Of a DNA stretch of 64,000 nucleotides, positions 34,501-40,431 are shown piece after piece; position 1 is the stretch's first letter; the number at the start of each line of letters is the position of its first letter. The DNA comes from Oscillospiraceae bacterium (GTDB lineage: Bacteria; Bacillota; Clostridia; Oscillospirales; Ruminococcaceae). The notes under the pieces were generated by a model. The model did no database searches and was not told the DNA's origin. It saw only the letters and a program-made list of their open reading frames with translations. The position numbers and the translations under genes were made by a program. Where the stretch lies: positions 28,997 to 92,996 of the forward strand of contig JAFXGY010000032.1 in the NCBI GenBank assembly GCA_017536625.1, read 5' to 3'.

Positions 34501-34897
34501 GTCCGCCGAGAACATATCTTTCAATGCTCTTGGTTACGTTGAGCTGTTTGCTCTGGAGTTCTTCACGGTATGCCATTGCGGCAGCATTATCCGCAATGTT
34601 TTTGGTGGAGAATTTGTCCAGAGTTGCTTTATCCTTGAGGAAGATAGAAACACGGACTACGTCGGTATCGGCGTGTTCGGGTTCCATAAGGTCTTCCAGA
34701 AGATCTTCATCGTCAATATCAAGACGAAGATCAGCTTTTACACCCTCTACTTTTTCAAGAGAGAGATTTTCCGCAGTAAGAGCATCGGAATCACTTCCTG
34801 CTGCTTCTGCTGCGTACGCCATTGGGCTTGCACCGATCACCATCATCAGTGCAAGGATGACAGACAAAAGTCTTGCCATCAAACTTTTTCCTTTCAT
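25541..34897 (-). CDS. Giant secreted subtilisin-like protease with dockerins and a cohesin-like module (~3118 aa)
   Basis: Start at ATG 34897 (GGAGG, 7-base spacing). Modules by approximate residue: signal peptide 1-29; I9-type propeptide 50-170; S8 catalytic domain with Asp217 (VIDTG), His315 (GHGSHVAG) and Ser673 (GTSMASPQ) and a PA-like insertion; dockerin-like EF pair 833-890 (DLNGDNLTDEKDA, DVSADGKITTYDA); Fn3-like and propeller-like parts; Big_2 Ig domains 1542-1629 and 1886-1977; three ~283-residue repeats 1978-2820 opening with K-L-x-G-Y-x-E/N-T-A-x-G-Y-L-W; cohesin-like domain 2822-2946; cadherin-like sandwich 2963-3042; C-terminal type I dockerin 3047-3113 (GDVNDDGKVNIVDA, GDVNGDGEVNVMDA). 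No LPXTG anchor, so attachment would be through dockerin-cohesin contacts. The catalytic triad is intact; substrate is unknown. Confidence 0.9.
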   Translation of the reverse strand: MKGKSLMARLLSVILALMMVIGASPMAYAAEAAGSDSDALTAENLSLEKVEGVKADLRLDIDDEDLLEDLMEPEHADTDVVRVSIFLKDKATLDKFSTKNIADNAAAMAYREELQSKQLNVTKSIERYVLGGRTLDVVWNLTLAANVISANVQYGYIDEIEKVKGVESVIIEEQYDTMIASNNGVDPLMATSSDMIGSGNAWASGYTGAGTRIAVIDTGLDIDHQSFDSGAFLYSLGKNAEAKGMSAEEYIASLDLLDKAEAAEKLANLNIYPYIEYVAGTANGSYYANEKVPFAINYVDRDFDYTHDNDVQGGHGSHVAGIAAANSYIPDGKGGYANALETAKTQGVAPDAQLIIMKVFGKTGGAYDSDYIVAIEDAILLGCDVVNLSLGGDKGFSRSANYQHILDKLSASDTVVAIAAGNSGYFAGENSATGIPYLYAEDVDFSMVAQPATATDSLSVASVENTGATNYYIKSGEDIIFYDAGTSSDVPTKSLTTLAGNVNYIVSAGIGTKEEIAAIVANEGTIAENTIFVCARGVIAFAEKAVNSVEGGFAATIVYNNTDGIFYMNLAGYGYNNPCVSISMLDGIKLANNAEAVTDAEGNVLYYKGTLYISDTVESFVGNGNYVMSDFSSWGVPTSLEMKPEITAPGGNIYSVNGEDPSGKAYMNNSGTSMASPQIAGMAALVMQYVRENGLDEKTGLTARQLATSLLMGTAAPITNNERYAPVLQQGSGLANVGAAINAGAYIKMAEGATSGASDGKVKVELGDDPERTGSYSFSFSVNSISDETALYSLRSDFFTQGAFMYDGSIFADTETSAINAAVSYDVEGGYVNASEDFDCDLNGDNLTDEKDAQVILDYASGKVSEIAEKADVSADGKITTYDAHLLLASIGSGYFVVAPGESVDVTVNVALTDDTKEFLDMAFENGTYVQGFVYVEPLVTEDGAQEPAHSIPVLGFYGNWSDASMYDHLRYEDYVYYQYGIGDIKFPYSGGLHYLTFWDSHNNESYYVGNPYVIEETFPAHKAAISPDTEFGDMVVTLIRNAGSFMFYVDDGEGNTVVAESAPQLQSAFYYVNGQTWVNVNNVGLSIWATPGQLGGFVDGDEVTLGFMSVPEYYEKDGALTTEDMLELKNSGKIGEGAYHEYKFTVDGTAPEATGIEKTEDGDLIITAKDNQYIAAVAVLSATGGTMLNITGVEQDAPGTEVTAFLDMDGVTVNRNCLIAVCDYAGNETYYQFKYNDGIDDFDGKMYAFTNTATRGTINSWMEVNPDTLYYRAGELDTSGSMDVTMGGTNDMAVMDCEVRAAEYVNGHVFMITADNRLVVANQGEWDYYNLATENRNYAKIRDLAYNTADEKLYALGRDNVVYTLDVYTGALEKAFTVDLAFPKTVDIASEELLAFAIDDEGNFYAVNNGKTNYKSVYLFKWSAEDIVDGKVSALSPVNNTADGYLGEYVYNSDIGTNGIETTQSMAWDHDKDVLYYAAAIINVSPYNILYTIDVETGKATATGSGVTEPGVADYQKGMLCANVAGLYIVPSEKGTLEETEIAQEIFISNDAVTLLIGAEYGLSCEVTPWNLTNKSVTWSTSDENIATVSETGVVTAVGEGIAYITATTVAKPHLTKNCKVTVEEIKDIELSGLAWNEDSKPEWIDFNTNDSENWEGVYVEEDYNFLAGGFLEDTIYTHDGERMYGVNADTFEVTDYGYVDPTWQWSDAAPAPRNADGHFGRIVGIINNGRAIGVMNIPTGMGYEITHYALTNKVPMAFIALAGEVSHTDEYGSYHAYEYYILMEDGKLYKDIIWGVTDTDAEALLYDYETTYVGDTGLRLTGAGSPTGERAGSMYYDAENNYLVVAAYQGGEEANLYVFQPETCAPVKIGTFGNDVWPVSALYSYSRISELTVKLNTYEETVYAGDEVELKASVYPESYSKLVNWSSSDDSVATVDENGIVTAVAEGTATITATSVATNDNGEHATAEAVITVKPLYAIDEMFHAYIETEEGGKWVAIDGNDMTVTVTGESDASYTGAGVSEGKIYATDNKYYYEIDPKNDYATVQGDNFTDAEGAKCLYMLDATSAPAITYDFTDLSTGEIVEDVELGGYPVYMSGYDGNGYHYLTLLENFETGSFDLAPIEYTYNPAAIAYHYSEEIAGYWFDFYYVLGYDGLLEHYSIYSGVANGRIMLAGGWENDNINTGLTFDDGEDVSMVYISNDNFTGIVVSNVTENGAEFYSYDLENRQLEKMGTIEEATDLVGLSLLSDVGVELPEEPEASYETKLYGYINTAEGYLWAEIDSETLEYTALTEAGTTKYTGGTEFNGKIYVSDETNYYEIDPEDGYSATKGAAVYYSYPINDATTTPVADVTISGLDFTVGGYIPYICGEDLGGFKISYMMKLFDYTTTNNMKAKDMYYDGVAVAIEFLNAETNPDDGNYYEYFLVIDDLGKLYKASTKWRVYKEELTTSDNMEPVADLGIDTSKGASMTRVSEDEMMITVNGDSGVKVYSYVISTGVLTEVGVIEGATSLAALHLVKAGSGEEPEQPVVPDDPDPDVPSDPSAEKLFGYVETADGYLWVEIDSENLDYKELTDASTTQYYGAAEYEGKVYAITGVNKYGNVTYTYAQIDPANGFAATTGAPASGSGTYNPAGIAATSDGRYFLQVSDGKYSSTSPKLYAVTDWKNNNNAVDIYVSSKTFENKLAGVAFLKTEAGSDGTYNDYFLLVTQDGKLYNANITTNGSTYSASVSAAGELGFNVVKGVSITAASEDEVYVTANSADGVTFYKYTISTGAVEELGYIEDFGSLIGLYMAPAAAEASLAYAGTEIALEVPSEAPVSETEEVNGSTMSVVISGEGNGTDGYEPGQVAYKDGKVVMYLSDTETATNGKFVLTFDPSVLTFESIASGAAYYSANTSDAENGKIVFAFASASAIPAGNILASVTFTSSVEKIDSDVTVETVERGSEVITDEKDVINVNNKSRDNKLKSLTVENAVLTPEFDPNVTEYNVLAAEAVKKLSIIAEANDSNATVEIDNPELVPGATTVVTITVTAENGDVRVYKINAYRPGVVFGDVNDDGKVNIVDAYLVRRYTAKLDTFTGRQLYAGDVNGDGEVNVMDANLIRRYAAKFISVFPVEEA

Positions 34898-34947
34898 AAA
34901 TTTACCTCCTGAATTTTTGGAATTGTTACCAAAATATGAACGTACGC

Positions 34948-34981
34948 GTAACATGTTACCATATTACCACAATAAAGTCAA
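34948..34981 (-). promoter_or_regulatory. Promoter of the giant protease gene with palindrome on the -10
   Basis: Minus strand TTGACT (34976-34981), 17-bp spacer, TAACAT (34953-34958). The perfect palindrome GTAACATGTTAC (34948-34959) covers the -10; TGTTACC recurs at 34924-34930. This looks like an operator. Confidence 0.55.
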
Positions 34982-35198
34982 AACAAATTTTATAAGTTTG
35001 TATATTTATTTATATATAATGCAAAACCCTCATTAAAATTCAAAAATCGGGGATAAATATTCTTTCTGCGGTTAATTCGACTTTTTAGTTTTGTGTAACT
35101 TTTGTGATGGTTTTTAATTCTTTTTTTATGAATAAAATTCGCAAAAAAACAATTCCTTTTTTCTGTCCGAGTGCCAAGGACAAAAGTTGTTGTTTTAT

Positions 35199-35250
35199 AC
35201 AATAACAAAAGCCTCGAAAACCGCATAATTTCGGAGCTTTTCGGCATTTT
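35199..35250. repeat. Degenerate copy of the tRNA-Ala downstream segment
   Basis: CAATAACAAAAGCCTCGAAA, then ACCGCATAATTTCGGAGC and TTTTCGGCATTT is about 80 percent identical over 50 bases to 35518-35566, the segment containing the tRNA-Ala terminator. The surrounding 34982-35450 is AT-rich, has no gene I can support, and holds one hairpin at 35302-35326. Confidence 0.55.
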
Positions 35251-35301
35251 TCAAAAAAGATGGATTCTGCCTTTTTGGGTTTGGTGCTCAAAATAAAACG
35301 C

Positions 35302-35326
35302 CGTGCTCAAAATGAGCACGGCGGCA
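35302..35326. terminator. Isolated hairpin in the intergenic region
   Basis: GCCGTGCTC-aaaat-GAGCACGGCGGC with AT-rich flanks. No gene is clearly served by it. Confidence 0.4.
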
Positions 35327-35455
35327 AAATATACTGCATAATAATCACAAAATATTAACTTAGCTTTAATATTCATTCCATCCGGAAGGATATCCCTCTT
35401 CAAATTCCACCGAATAAAAGCTCTCTCTTTGCCCTGTTTTCCGCAAAGATAACTG

Positions 35456-35497
35456 TACCTCTTGAATGCTCTGAATTTGGTACAAAATTCAAGCGCT
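35456..35497 (-). other. tRNA-Ala anticodon-arm fragment split by 17 bases
   Basis: TACCTCTTGAATGC (35456-35469) and ATTCAAGCGCT (35487-35497) match the plus-strand sequence of the tRNA-Ala gene at 35595-35608 and 35610-35620. In the tRNA they are one base apart; here they are 17 bases apart. The rest of the tRNA is not recognisable, so this is a remnant rather than a functional gene. Confidence 0.55.
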
Positions 35498-35521
35498 GTA
35501 AAGTATCCGTTTTTTGGCAAT

Positions 35522-35559
35522 AAAAAAAACCTTGAAACCGCATAGTTTCAAGGTTTTTT
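35522..35559 (-). terminator. Terminator of tRNA-Ala
   Basis: On the minus strand AAAACCTTGAAAC-tatgcg-GTTTCAAGGTTTT then a T run, directly after the tRNA CCA end. Confidence 0.75.
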
Positions 35560-35566
35560 CGGTATT

Positions 35567-35642
<76 letters not shown>

Positions 35643-35673
35643 GGATATTTCCGCTGATTTATCAGCGGAAATT

Positions 35674-35702
35674 ATTATATCACAGAATTTTTGTTCTGTC
35701 CA
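35674..35702 (-). promoter_or_regulatory. Promoter of tRNA-Ala
   Basis: Minus strand TGGACA (35697-35702), 17-bp spacer, TATAAT (35674-35679). The short leader contains a TTCCGCTGAT-aa-ATCAGCGGAA stem (35648-35669), perhaps for processing. Confidence 0.6.
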
Positions 35703-35734
35703 TAGTTTTTTGAAAAATTCCCTCCGGGAATTTT

Positions 35735-36649
35735 TCAGCTTGTGCTGATGAGTTTGCCCATTACAATAAAGCGCTGGTTTGCGCCGAGTCCTTTGTAATA
35801 ACGGGTGCAGGTTGAAAGGGTGATGATCTTATCTCCGCTTCCGACGTTCACTCCGAAATCAAAAAGGCTCATTCCCTTTGCTCTTGCCGCAACGGAAGCA
35901 ACGTTTATGTTGTTGCAGTTGATATAGAAGTTAAGGTCTTTTGTGAAGCATACGGCAAATACCTGGAAGGTATGAGTACCGCCGTTTGTGGTAAGATAGA
36001 TATACTGGTTATTTGCAACGAAATCTTCGTAAACAAAGGACATAAGGGATTCGAATTCACCGCCGCCGCGTTTGAAAGGAACAAAGCAGTTGTTCCAGTT
36101 GTGGCCGTAAATAACGGTGTTCTGAGAAAGCTCTCCGCTTCTGAGATGCGCAGTTCCCGCTGCCCAGGTATAGCTTCCTTTTGTGAAGTAATTTGTGTTG
36201 TTCTTTGCCTGCCAAATAGCTCTGTTCTGGATATTTGTTCCCTGAACGGTAAGGTGTGCCGCAACGGTTTTATCCGACATGGAATATTTTCCGGAACCTC
36301 CGCTGAAGCCCGGGTTCGCCGCGGAACCAACGCTTTGCTGGCCGTTTCCGCCGCCAAAGCCCGCTCCGGAACCGCTGCCGGTTCCGGCTCCGCCGGAAAC
36401 TTCCGGAAGAACCGGTTCGGGTTCTTTCATGGTTTCAACAAGGTTCGGATATTTTGTCGCGAGAAGATTTTTATATCTTGTTCCTCTGAGGTAAGAATAA
36501 TCATGCTTCGGTTCGGAAGTTTCTTCCGGTGCGTCCTCTATCGGGCAGGAAAGTGGTGCTTCGGAATCATCTTCGCTATTAAAAGCAGCGCCGCAAAGAG
36601 CGAAAACCGCAATTATTGCCGCAAGAAAAATCAAAAGGCTTTTTTTCAT
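35735..36649 (-). CDS. Class B-type sortase with Gly-rich linker (304 aa)
   Basis: Membrane-anchored transpeptidase that joins secreted proteins to cell wall or pilin. An N-terminal signal-anchor (LLIFLAAIIAVFALCGAAF) is followed by a Gly/Ser-rich spacer around residues 85-125 and the sortase barrel. Catalytic residues are His183 (VIYGHNW), Cys281 (TLSTCTR) and an Arg in NQRFIVMG about ten residues on. The TLSTC and long loop before it fit class B. I start at 36649; GGAGG is 12 bases away. A tRNA lies downstream and no sortase substrate gene is adjacent. Confidence 0.82.
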   Translation of the reverse strand: MKKSLLIFLAAIIAVFALCGAAFNSEDDSEAPLSCPIEDAPEETSEPKHDYSYLRGTRYKNLLATKYPNLVETMKEPEPVLPEVSGGAGTGSGSGAGFGGGNGQQSVGSAANPGFSGGSGKYSMSDKTVAAHLTVQGTNIQNRAIWQAKNNTNYFTKGSYTWAAGTAHLRSGELSQNTVIYGHNWNNCFVPFKRGGGEFESLMSFVYEDFVANNQYIYLTTNGGTHTFQVFAVCFTKDLNFYINCNNINVASVAARAKGMSLFDFGVNVGSGDKIITLSTCTRYYKGLGANQRFIVMGKLISTS

Positions 36650-36852
36650 TTCATAGCATCGCCTCCTTGAATAATAATATATTATAACAAATGCTGGGAA
36701 CATATTCAATATCTGTTTTATTCCGATTCCAAATATTTATAAGTTTTTTCTTAAATTTTATATATTTGCCGTATTATGTGGATTTATGTAAAATTTTCTG
36801 TTATAATATTGTGTAATAATATGCGTTTTTAGGCGCAGAAAGGATTTTTATT

Positions 36853-37737
36853 ATGGGAAAAAGAAAAAAACGCTTCGGCGACCGCTATGACGGATATCGT
36901 GTTCGTTCTTTATCGCCGATGTCCTATATCGTTCCCTTCATCATGAAAACGAGGAACGATGCTTCAAACCTTTTTTCCGGTTCTGTTGAACTCGGACGTA
37001 TCGAAAATTACATAAAAAAGAAACGCCGCGATGACGGACTTGCCGGCTTCGGTTTTCTTCATGTTGTGCTTGCGGCTTATGTAAGGCTTATTTCTCAAAA
37101 GCCCGCCATGAACCGCTTTGTCGCAGGGCAAAGAATTTATCAGCACGGCGAAGATATCACCGTCAGCATGATGGTTAAAAAGAGCATGGAACTCAACGCC
37201 CAGGAATCCGCCATCAAAGTTATCTTCAAGCCTGACGATACCGCGGAGGACGTTTATCGCAAGATGGAAAAGGCCATAGAAATCGCAAGGAAGGAAGGCG
37301 ATTCGAACCTTTTTGATAACGTCGCAAGAATAGTCAATTATATGCCCGCTCTTATTCTTCGCGCTTTTGTCGCAATCCTCAGTTTTATGGATTACTTCGG
37401 ATTCATGCCCAAAATCATCAACAAGGCTTCTCCCTTCCACTGCAGCCTTTTTGTTTCAAACCTCGGTTCCCTTGGCATTGCGCCCATTTATCACCATCTT
37501 TATAATTTCGGAAACTGCCCCATCTTCCTCACCTTCGGCGCAAAGCGCACCGAACTCGAAATCCAGAAGGACGGCAGCATTGAAAAGCATAAATATGTTG
37601 ATTTCACCGTCGTTTCTGACGAACGCATAACCGACGGCCATTATTACGCCACCGCATTCAAACAGCTGGATTGGATTCTTCGCCATCCGGATTGCCTTGA
37701 CGAAAAACCCGAACAGATAATCCAGGATGTTGACTGA
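36853..37737 (+). CDS. Stand-alone E2/CAT-like acyltransferase-domain protein (294 aa)
   Basis: Resembles the catalytic domain of 2-oxoacid dehydrogenase E2 enzymes and chloramphenicol acetyltransferase. The end motif is VVSDERITDGHYYATA, corresponding to the E2 D-H-R-x-x-D-G motif but with Glu where the catalytic His stands. It has no lipoyl or E1-binding domain, so it is not part of a dehydrogenase complex. A basic start (KRKKRFGDRYDGYRVRSL) and an internal hydrophobic stretch (LILRAFVAILSFMDYFGFMP) suggest membrane contact. Small proteins like this are widespread in Clostridia with unknown function. AAAGG precedes the ATG; the MFS gene follows after 22 bases. Confidence 0.75.
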   Translation: MGKRKKRFGDRYDGYRVRSLSPMSYIVPFIMKTRNDASNLFSGSVELGRIENYIKKKRRDDGLAGFGFLHVVLAAYVRLISQKPAMNRFVAGQRIYQHGEDITVSMMVKKSMELNAQESAIKVIFKPDDTAEDVYRKMEKAIEIARKEGDSNLFDNVARIVNYMPALILRAFVAILSFMDYFGFMPKIINKASPFHCSLFVSNLGSLGIAPIYHHLYNFGNCPIFLTFGAKRTELEIQKDGSIEKHKYVDFTVVSDERITDGHYYATAFKQLDWILRHPDCLDEKPEQIIQDVD

Positions 37738-37759
37738 TTTTTGATAAGGAGGAGAAAAA

Positions 37760-39055
37760 ATGAAACTTGATTACAAACGCACTCTGCTGGTCGGACTTGC
37801 TTTTCTTTCCATCTGCACTTTCTGGCAGGCTTATGACGGCATTATTCCGCTTATTCTGAAAAACACTTTCGGAATCGGCGAAACCGCCACCGGCCAGATT
37901 ATGGCAATTGATAATATGCTCGCCCTTATCATGCTTCCGCTTTTCGGTTCCCTTTCCGATAAAACCCACACTCCTTTGGGCAAGCGCACACCTTATATCA
38001 TCTTCGGAACCATCGTTGCCGTCATCAGCATGCTGTTCCTTCCCTATTTTGACAACACCGAAAACCTTCTCGGATTTGCTCTCTGCCTTGGAATGACCCT
38101 TATCGCCATGGCAACCTATCGTTCCCCCGCAGTTTCCCTTATGCCCGATGTCACCCCGAAAAAGCTCCGCAGCAAAGGCAATGCGGTAATTAACCTTATG
38201 GGTGCAGTCGGCGGCGTTATCTCCCTTGCTCTCATCAGCCTTCTTGTTCCGAAGGAAGGCAAACCCAATTTTTTCCCCATTTTCGCGATCATCGCCGGAA
38301 TTATGATCGGCGCGGTTATCATTCTTGTTCTTACTGTCCGCGAAAACAAGCTTGTTAAGGAAATGGAAGAAACCGGCGGTTATGAAAGCACCGAAGCCGA
38401 ACTTAACCAGGAACTTTCCAAAGGCAAAAAAATGCCGAAGGACGTCCTTAAAAGCCTTATCTTCATGCTTGGCACCGTTGCGTTTTTCTTCTTCGGCTAT
38501 AATGCAGTAACCACCTTTTTCAGCCTTTATATGACCAACTTCCTTGAAGTCAAAGGAGGCAGCTTTGCAAATTATCTTATGGTTGCAACGGTCTGCTCCA
38601 TCATCTCCTATATCCCTTCCGGTATGATTGCAACGAAGTTCGGCCGCAAAAAAGCGGTTATGCTCGGCCTTTCCGTAATGGCTTTCTGCTTCCTTGTAAT
38701 GTCCTTCTTCAGAAGCGCCGGTTTCCATCTCATCCCCTTCTTTGTGATAATCGGCTTCGGTTATGCCTGCGTAATCGTAAATACCTTCCCCATCATCTGG
38801 GAAATGAGCCAGGGCAGCGATATCGGCAAATATACCGGATATTATTACACCGCTTCCATGGCAGCACAGATAGTCACCCCAATGGCCGCCGGCTTCCTTA
38901 TGGAAAAACTTGATAACTACGGAGTGCTTTTCCCCTATGCGGTAATTATGGAAATCATCGCTTTCCTTCTTCTTATGCAGGTAAAACACGGCGACAGCAA
39001 ACCCGTTCAGCCGAAAGATAAGCTTGAAGCCCTTGATGTCGGAGGCGATGACTGA
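37760..39055 (+). CDS. MFS transporter, GPH/SLC45-like (431 aa)
   Basis: Twelve hydrophobic segments. MLPLFGSLSDKTHTPLGKRTPYI is the loop 2-3 motif (D-K-T-x-x-x-x-G-R/K-R) seen in the glycoside-pentoside-hexuronide and SLC45-like sugar carriers, and the mirror loop FGRKKAVMLG is in the second half. A charged central loop is at ~195-235. It likely exchanges a sugar or glycoside with a cation. GGAGGAG is 6 bases upstream of the ATG. The stop overlaps the start of the GDPD gene by 1 base (ATGA), so the two are translationally coupled. Confidence 0.85.
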   Translation: MKLDYKRTLLVGLAFLSICTFWQAYDGIIPLILKNTFGIGETATGQIMAIDNMLALIMLPLFGSLSDKTHTPLGKRTPYIIFGTIVAVISMLFLPYFDNTENLLGFALCLGMTLIAMATYRSPAVSLMPDVTPKKLRSKGNAVINLMGAVGGVISLALISLLVPKEGKPNFFPIFAIIAGIMIGAVIILVLTVRENKLVKEMEETGGYESTEAELNQELSKGKKMPKDVLKSLIFMLGTVAFFFFGYNAVTTFFSLYMTNFLEVKGGSFANYLMVATVCSIISYIPSGMIATKFGRKKAVMLGLSVMAFCFLVMSFFRSAGFHLIPFFVIIGFGYACVIVNTFPIIWEMSQGSDIGKYTGYYYTASMAAQIVTPMAAGFLMEKLDNYGVLFPYAVIMEIIAFLLLMQVKHGDSKPVQPKDKLEALDVGGDD

Positions 39056-39882
39056 TGATAGAAAACCCCGTGCTCACCGCCGTTGTGATGGTGCTCATAA
39101 TTATCTTTCTTATAATCGCCTGCGCATTCGTATATCTTACCACCCCGAACAAATTCCGTTTTTTTGAACTTCCGGTTGCATATTGCCACCGTGGTTTTTA
39201 TAACGAAGAAGCCCCGGAAAACAGCCTTGCCGCCTTCAGAAGAAGCGTTGAGCACGGACTTGGGGTCGAGCTTGACGTTCAGCCCACCAAAGACGGCGAA
39301 ATCGTCGTTTTCCATGATATCAACGTAAAAAGAATGTGCGGGGTAGATAAAACCCTTTCCGAAATGACTTTTGCCGAGATTTCAGAGCTTCGTCTTAACG
39401 GTTCCGAACACGGCATTCCCCTTTTCAGCGAAGTTCTTTCACTTCTCGGGGAAGTTCCTCTTTCCTGCGAAATCAAAACCGCCGGTGCCGCTTTTGATGA
39501 AAACTTCCTTGAAAAAGTTTATCAGATGCTCAAAGATTATCCGGGTGATTATAACGTCATAAGCTTCAATCCTTATGTGCTCGAATGGTTCAAAAACAAC
39601 CACCCGGAAGTCATCCGCGGTCAGCTTTCTGCCGGAAACGGCCACCTCGGAGTTAAAGGTATTCTTGGCTGGGGGCTTTCGAACCTTCTTCTCAATTTCA
39701 AGGCAAAACCGGATTTTATTTCCTATAAATACGGAGATAAAAGCCTTGGGTTCCTTCTCAACCGCCATTACGGAACGCGGCTTTGCGTCTGGACTGTTCA
39801 TTCCATGGAGGAAGTTGAAAGAGCCGCTTATGACGGTTATTCCACCTTCGTGGGCGAAAATTTTGATATAACCGAGGTGTGA
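39055..39882 (+). CDS. Membrane-anchored glycerophosphodiester phosphodiesterase (275 aa)
   Basis: Hydrolyses glycerophosphodiesters to glycerol-3-phosphate and an alcohol. One N-terminal membrane helix (residues ~8-29) anchors it. The catalytic set is present: His45-Arg46 (CHRGF), Glu55-Asn56 (PENS), the metal ligands Glu72 and Asp74 (ELDVQ) and the general-acid His87 (VVFHD). The C-terminal part has VWTVHS and ends FVGENFDI, fitting a full-length GDPD barrel. It is coupled to the MFS gene. The YbaK gene follows after 4 bases; the gene's last codons hold that gene's GAGGT site. Confidence 0.9.
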   Translation: MIENPVLTAVVMVLIIIFLIIACAFVYLTTPNKFRFFELPVAYCHRGFYNEEAPENSLAAFRRSVEHGLGVELDVQPTKDGEIVVFHDINVKRMCGVDKTLSEMTFAEISELRLNGSEHGIPLFSEVLSLLGEVPLSCEIKTAGAAFDENFLEKVYQMLKDYPGDYNVISFNPYVLEWFKNNHPEVIRGQLSAGNGHLGVKGILGWGLSNLLLNFKAKPDFISYKYGDKSLGFLLNRHYGTRLCVWTVHSMEEVERAAYDGYSTFVGENFDITEV

Positions 39883-39886
39883 GCTT

Positions 39887-40375
39887 TTGAAAAAAGAAGA
39901 TAAAACCAACGTTATGCGAATTCTTGACCAGAAAAAGGTCGAATATATTCCCCATGGTTACGAAATCGAAGAAGGCGCGCCCTGCGACGCTGTCACCGTT
40001 GCGGGGCTTATCGGAAAAGAGGTTTCCGAAGTTTATAAAACCCTTGTGCTCAAAGCCGGCAAAGGAAATTTTTACGTTTTCGTGGTTCCCGGTGCCGCAA
40101 GGCTTGATTACAAAAAGGCCGCAAAAGCAGTGGGCGAAAAAAGCGTTGCCATGGTTCTTTCGGCAGATTTGCTCGGGCTTACGGGATATATCCACGGCGG
40201 ATGCTCACCCATCGGCATGAAAAAACTTTTCCCCACCGTGTTCCATGAAGCTGTTCTTGAGCTGGAAACAGTAACGGTAAGCGCCGGAAAAATCGGAAGG
40301 CAGATAGAAATCAAACCAGCCGATCTGATAAAACTCGTGAACGGAAAAACCGCCGATATAATCGTATCAGAATAA
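39887..40375 (+). CDS. ybaK: YbaK/EbsC-family Cys-tRNA(Pro) deacylase (162 aa)
   Basis: Trans-editing enzyme that removes Cys mis-attached to tRNA(Pro). Family marks are KTLVLKAGKGNFYVFVVPG, the catalytic Lys region (RLDYKKAAKAVGEKSVAM, shown in part) and GGCSPIGMKK near residue 105. It begins with TTG 39887; GAGGT in the end of the GDPD gene is 8 bases upstream. It closes a four-gene operon with an E2-like protein, MFS carrier and GDPD; the functional link is not obvious. Confidence 0.9.
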   Translation: MKKEDKTNVMRILDQKKVEYIPHGYEIEEGAPCDAVTVAGLIGKEVSEVYKTLVLKAGKGNFYVFVVPGAARLDYKKAAKAVGEKSVAMVLSADLLGLTGYIHGGCSPIGMKKLFPTVFHEAVLELETVTVSAGKIGRQIEIKPADLIKLVNGKTADIIVSE

Positions 40376-40384
40376 TCACACATC

Positions 40385-40427
40385 AAAAAAGCCTGTGCTT
40401 CCGAAAAGGAGCACAGGCTCTTTTTTT
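40385..40427. terminator. Bidirectional terminator between ybaK and sdaA
   Basis: AAAAAAGCCTGTGCT-tccgaaaagg-AGCACAGGCTCTTTTTTT, shared by converging genes. Confidence 0.8.
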
Positions 40428-40431
40428 AAGT

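Noticed and set aside
27350-34912. A 2520-codon open frame on the plus strand, antisense to the giant protease
   Set aside because: It has no signal, motif or ribosome site and is rich in Cys, Phe and Ile. It arises because the real gene avoids TTA, CTA and TCA codons, which would be stops on the other strand.
35085-35520. Short minus-strand open frames between the giant protease gene and tRNA-Ala
   Set aside because: They share similar stretches only because they cover the degenerate duplicated segments. No ribosome site or conserved family is seen.
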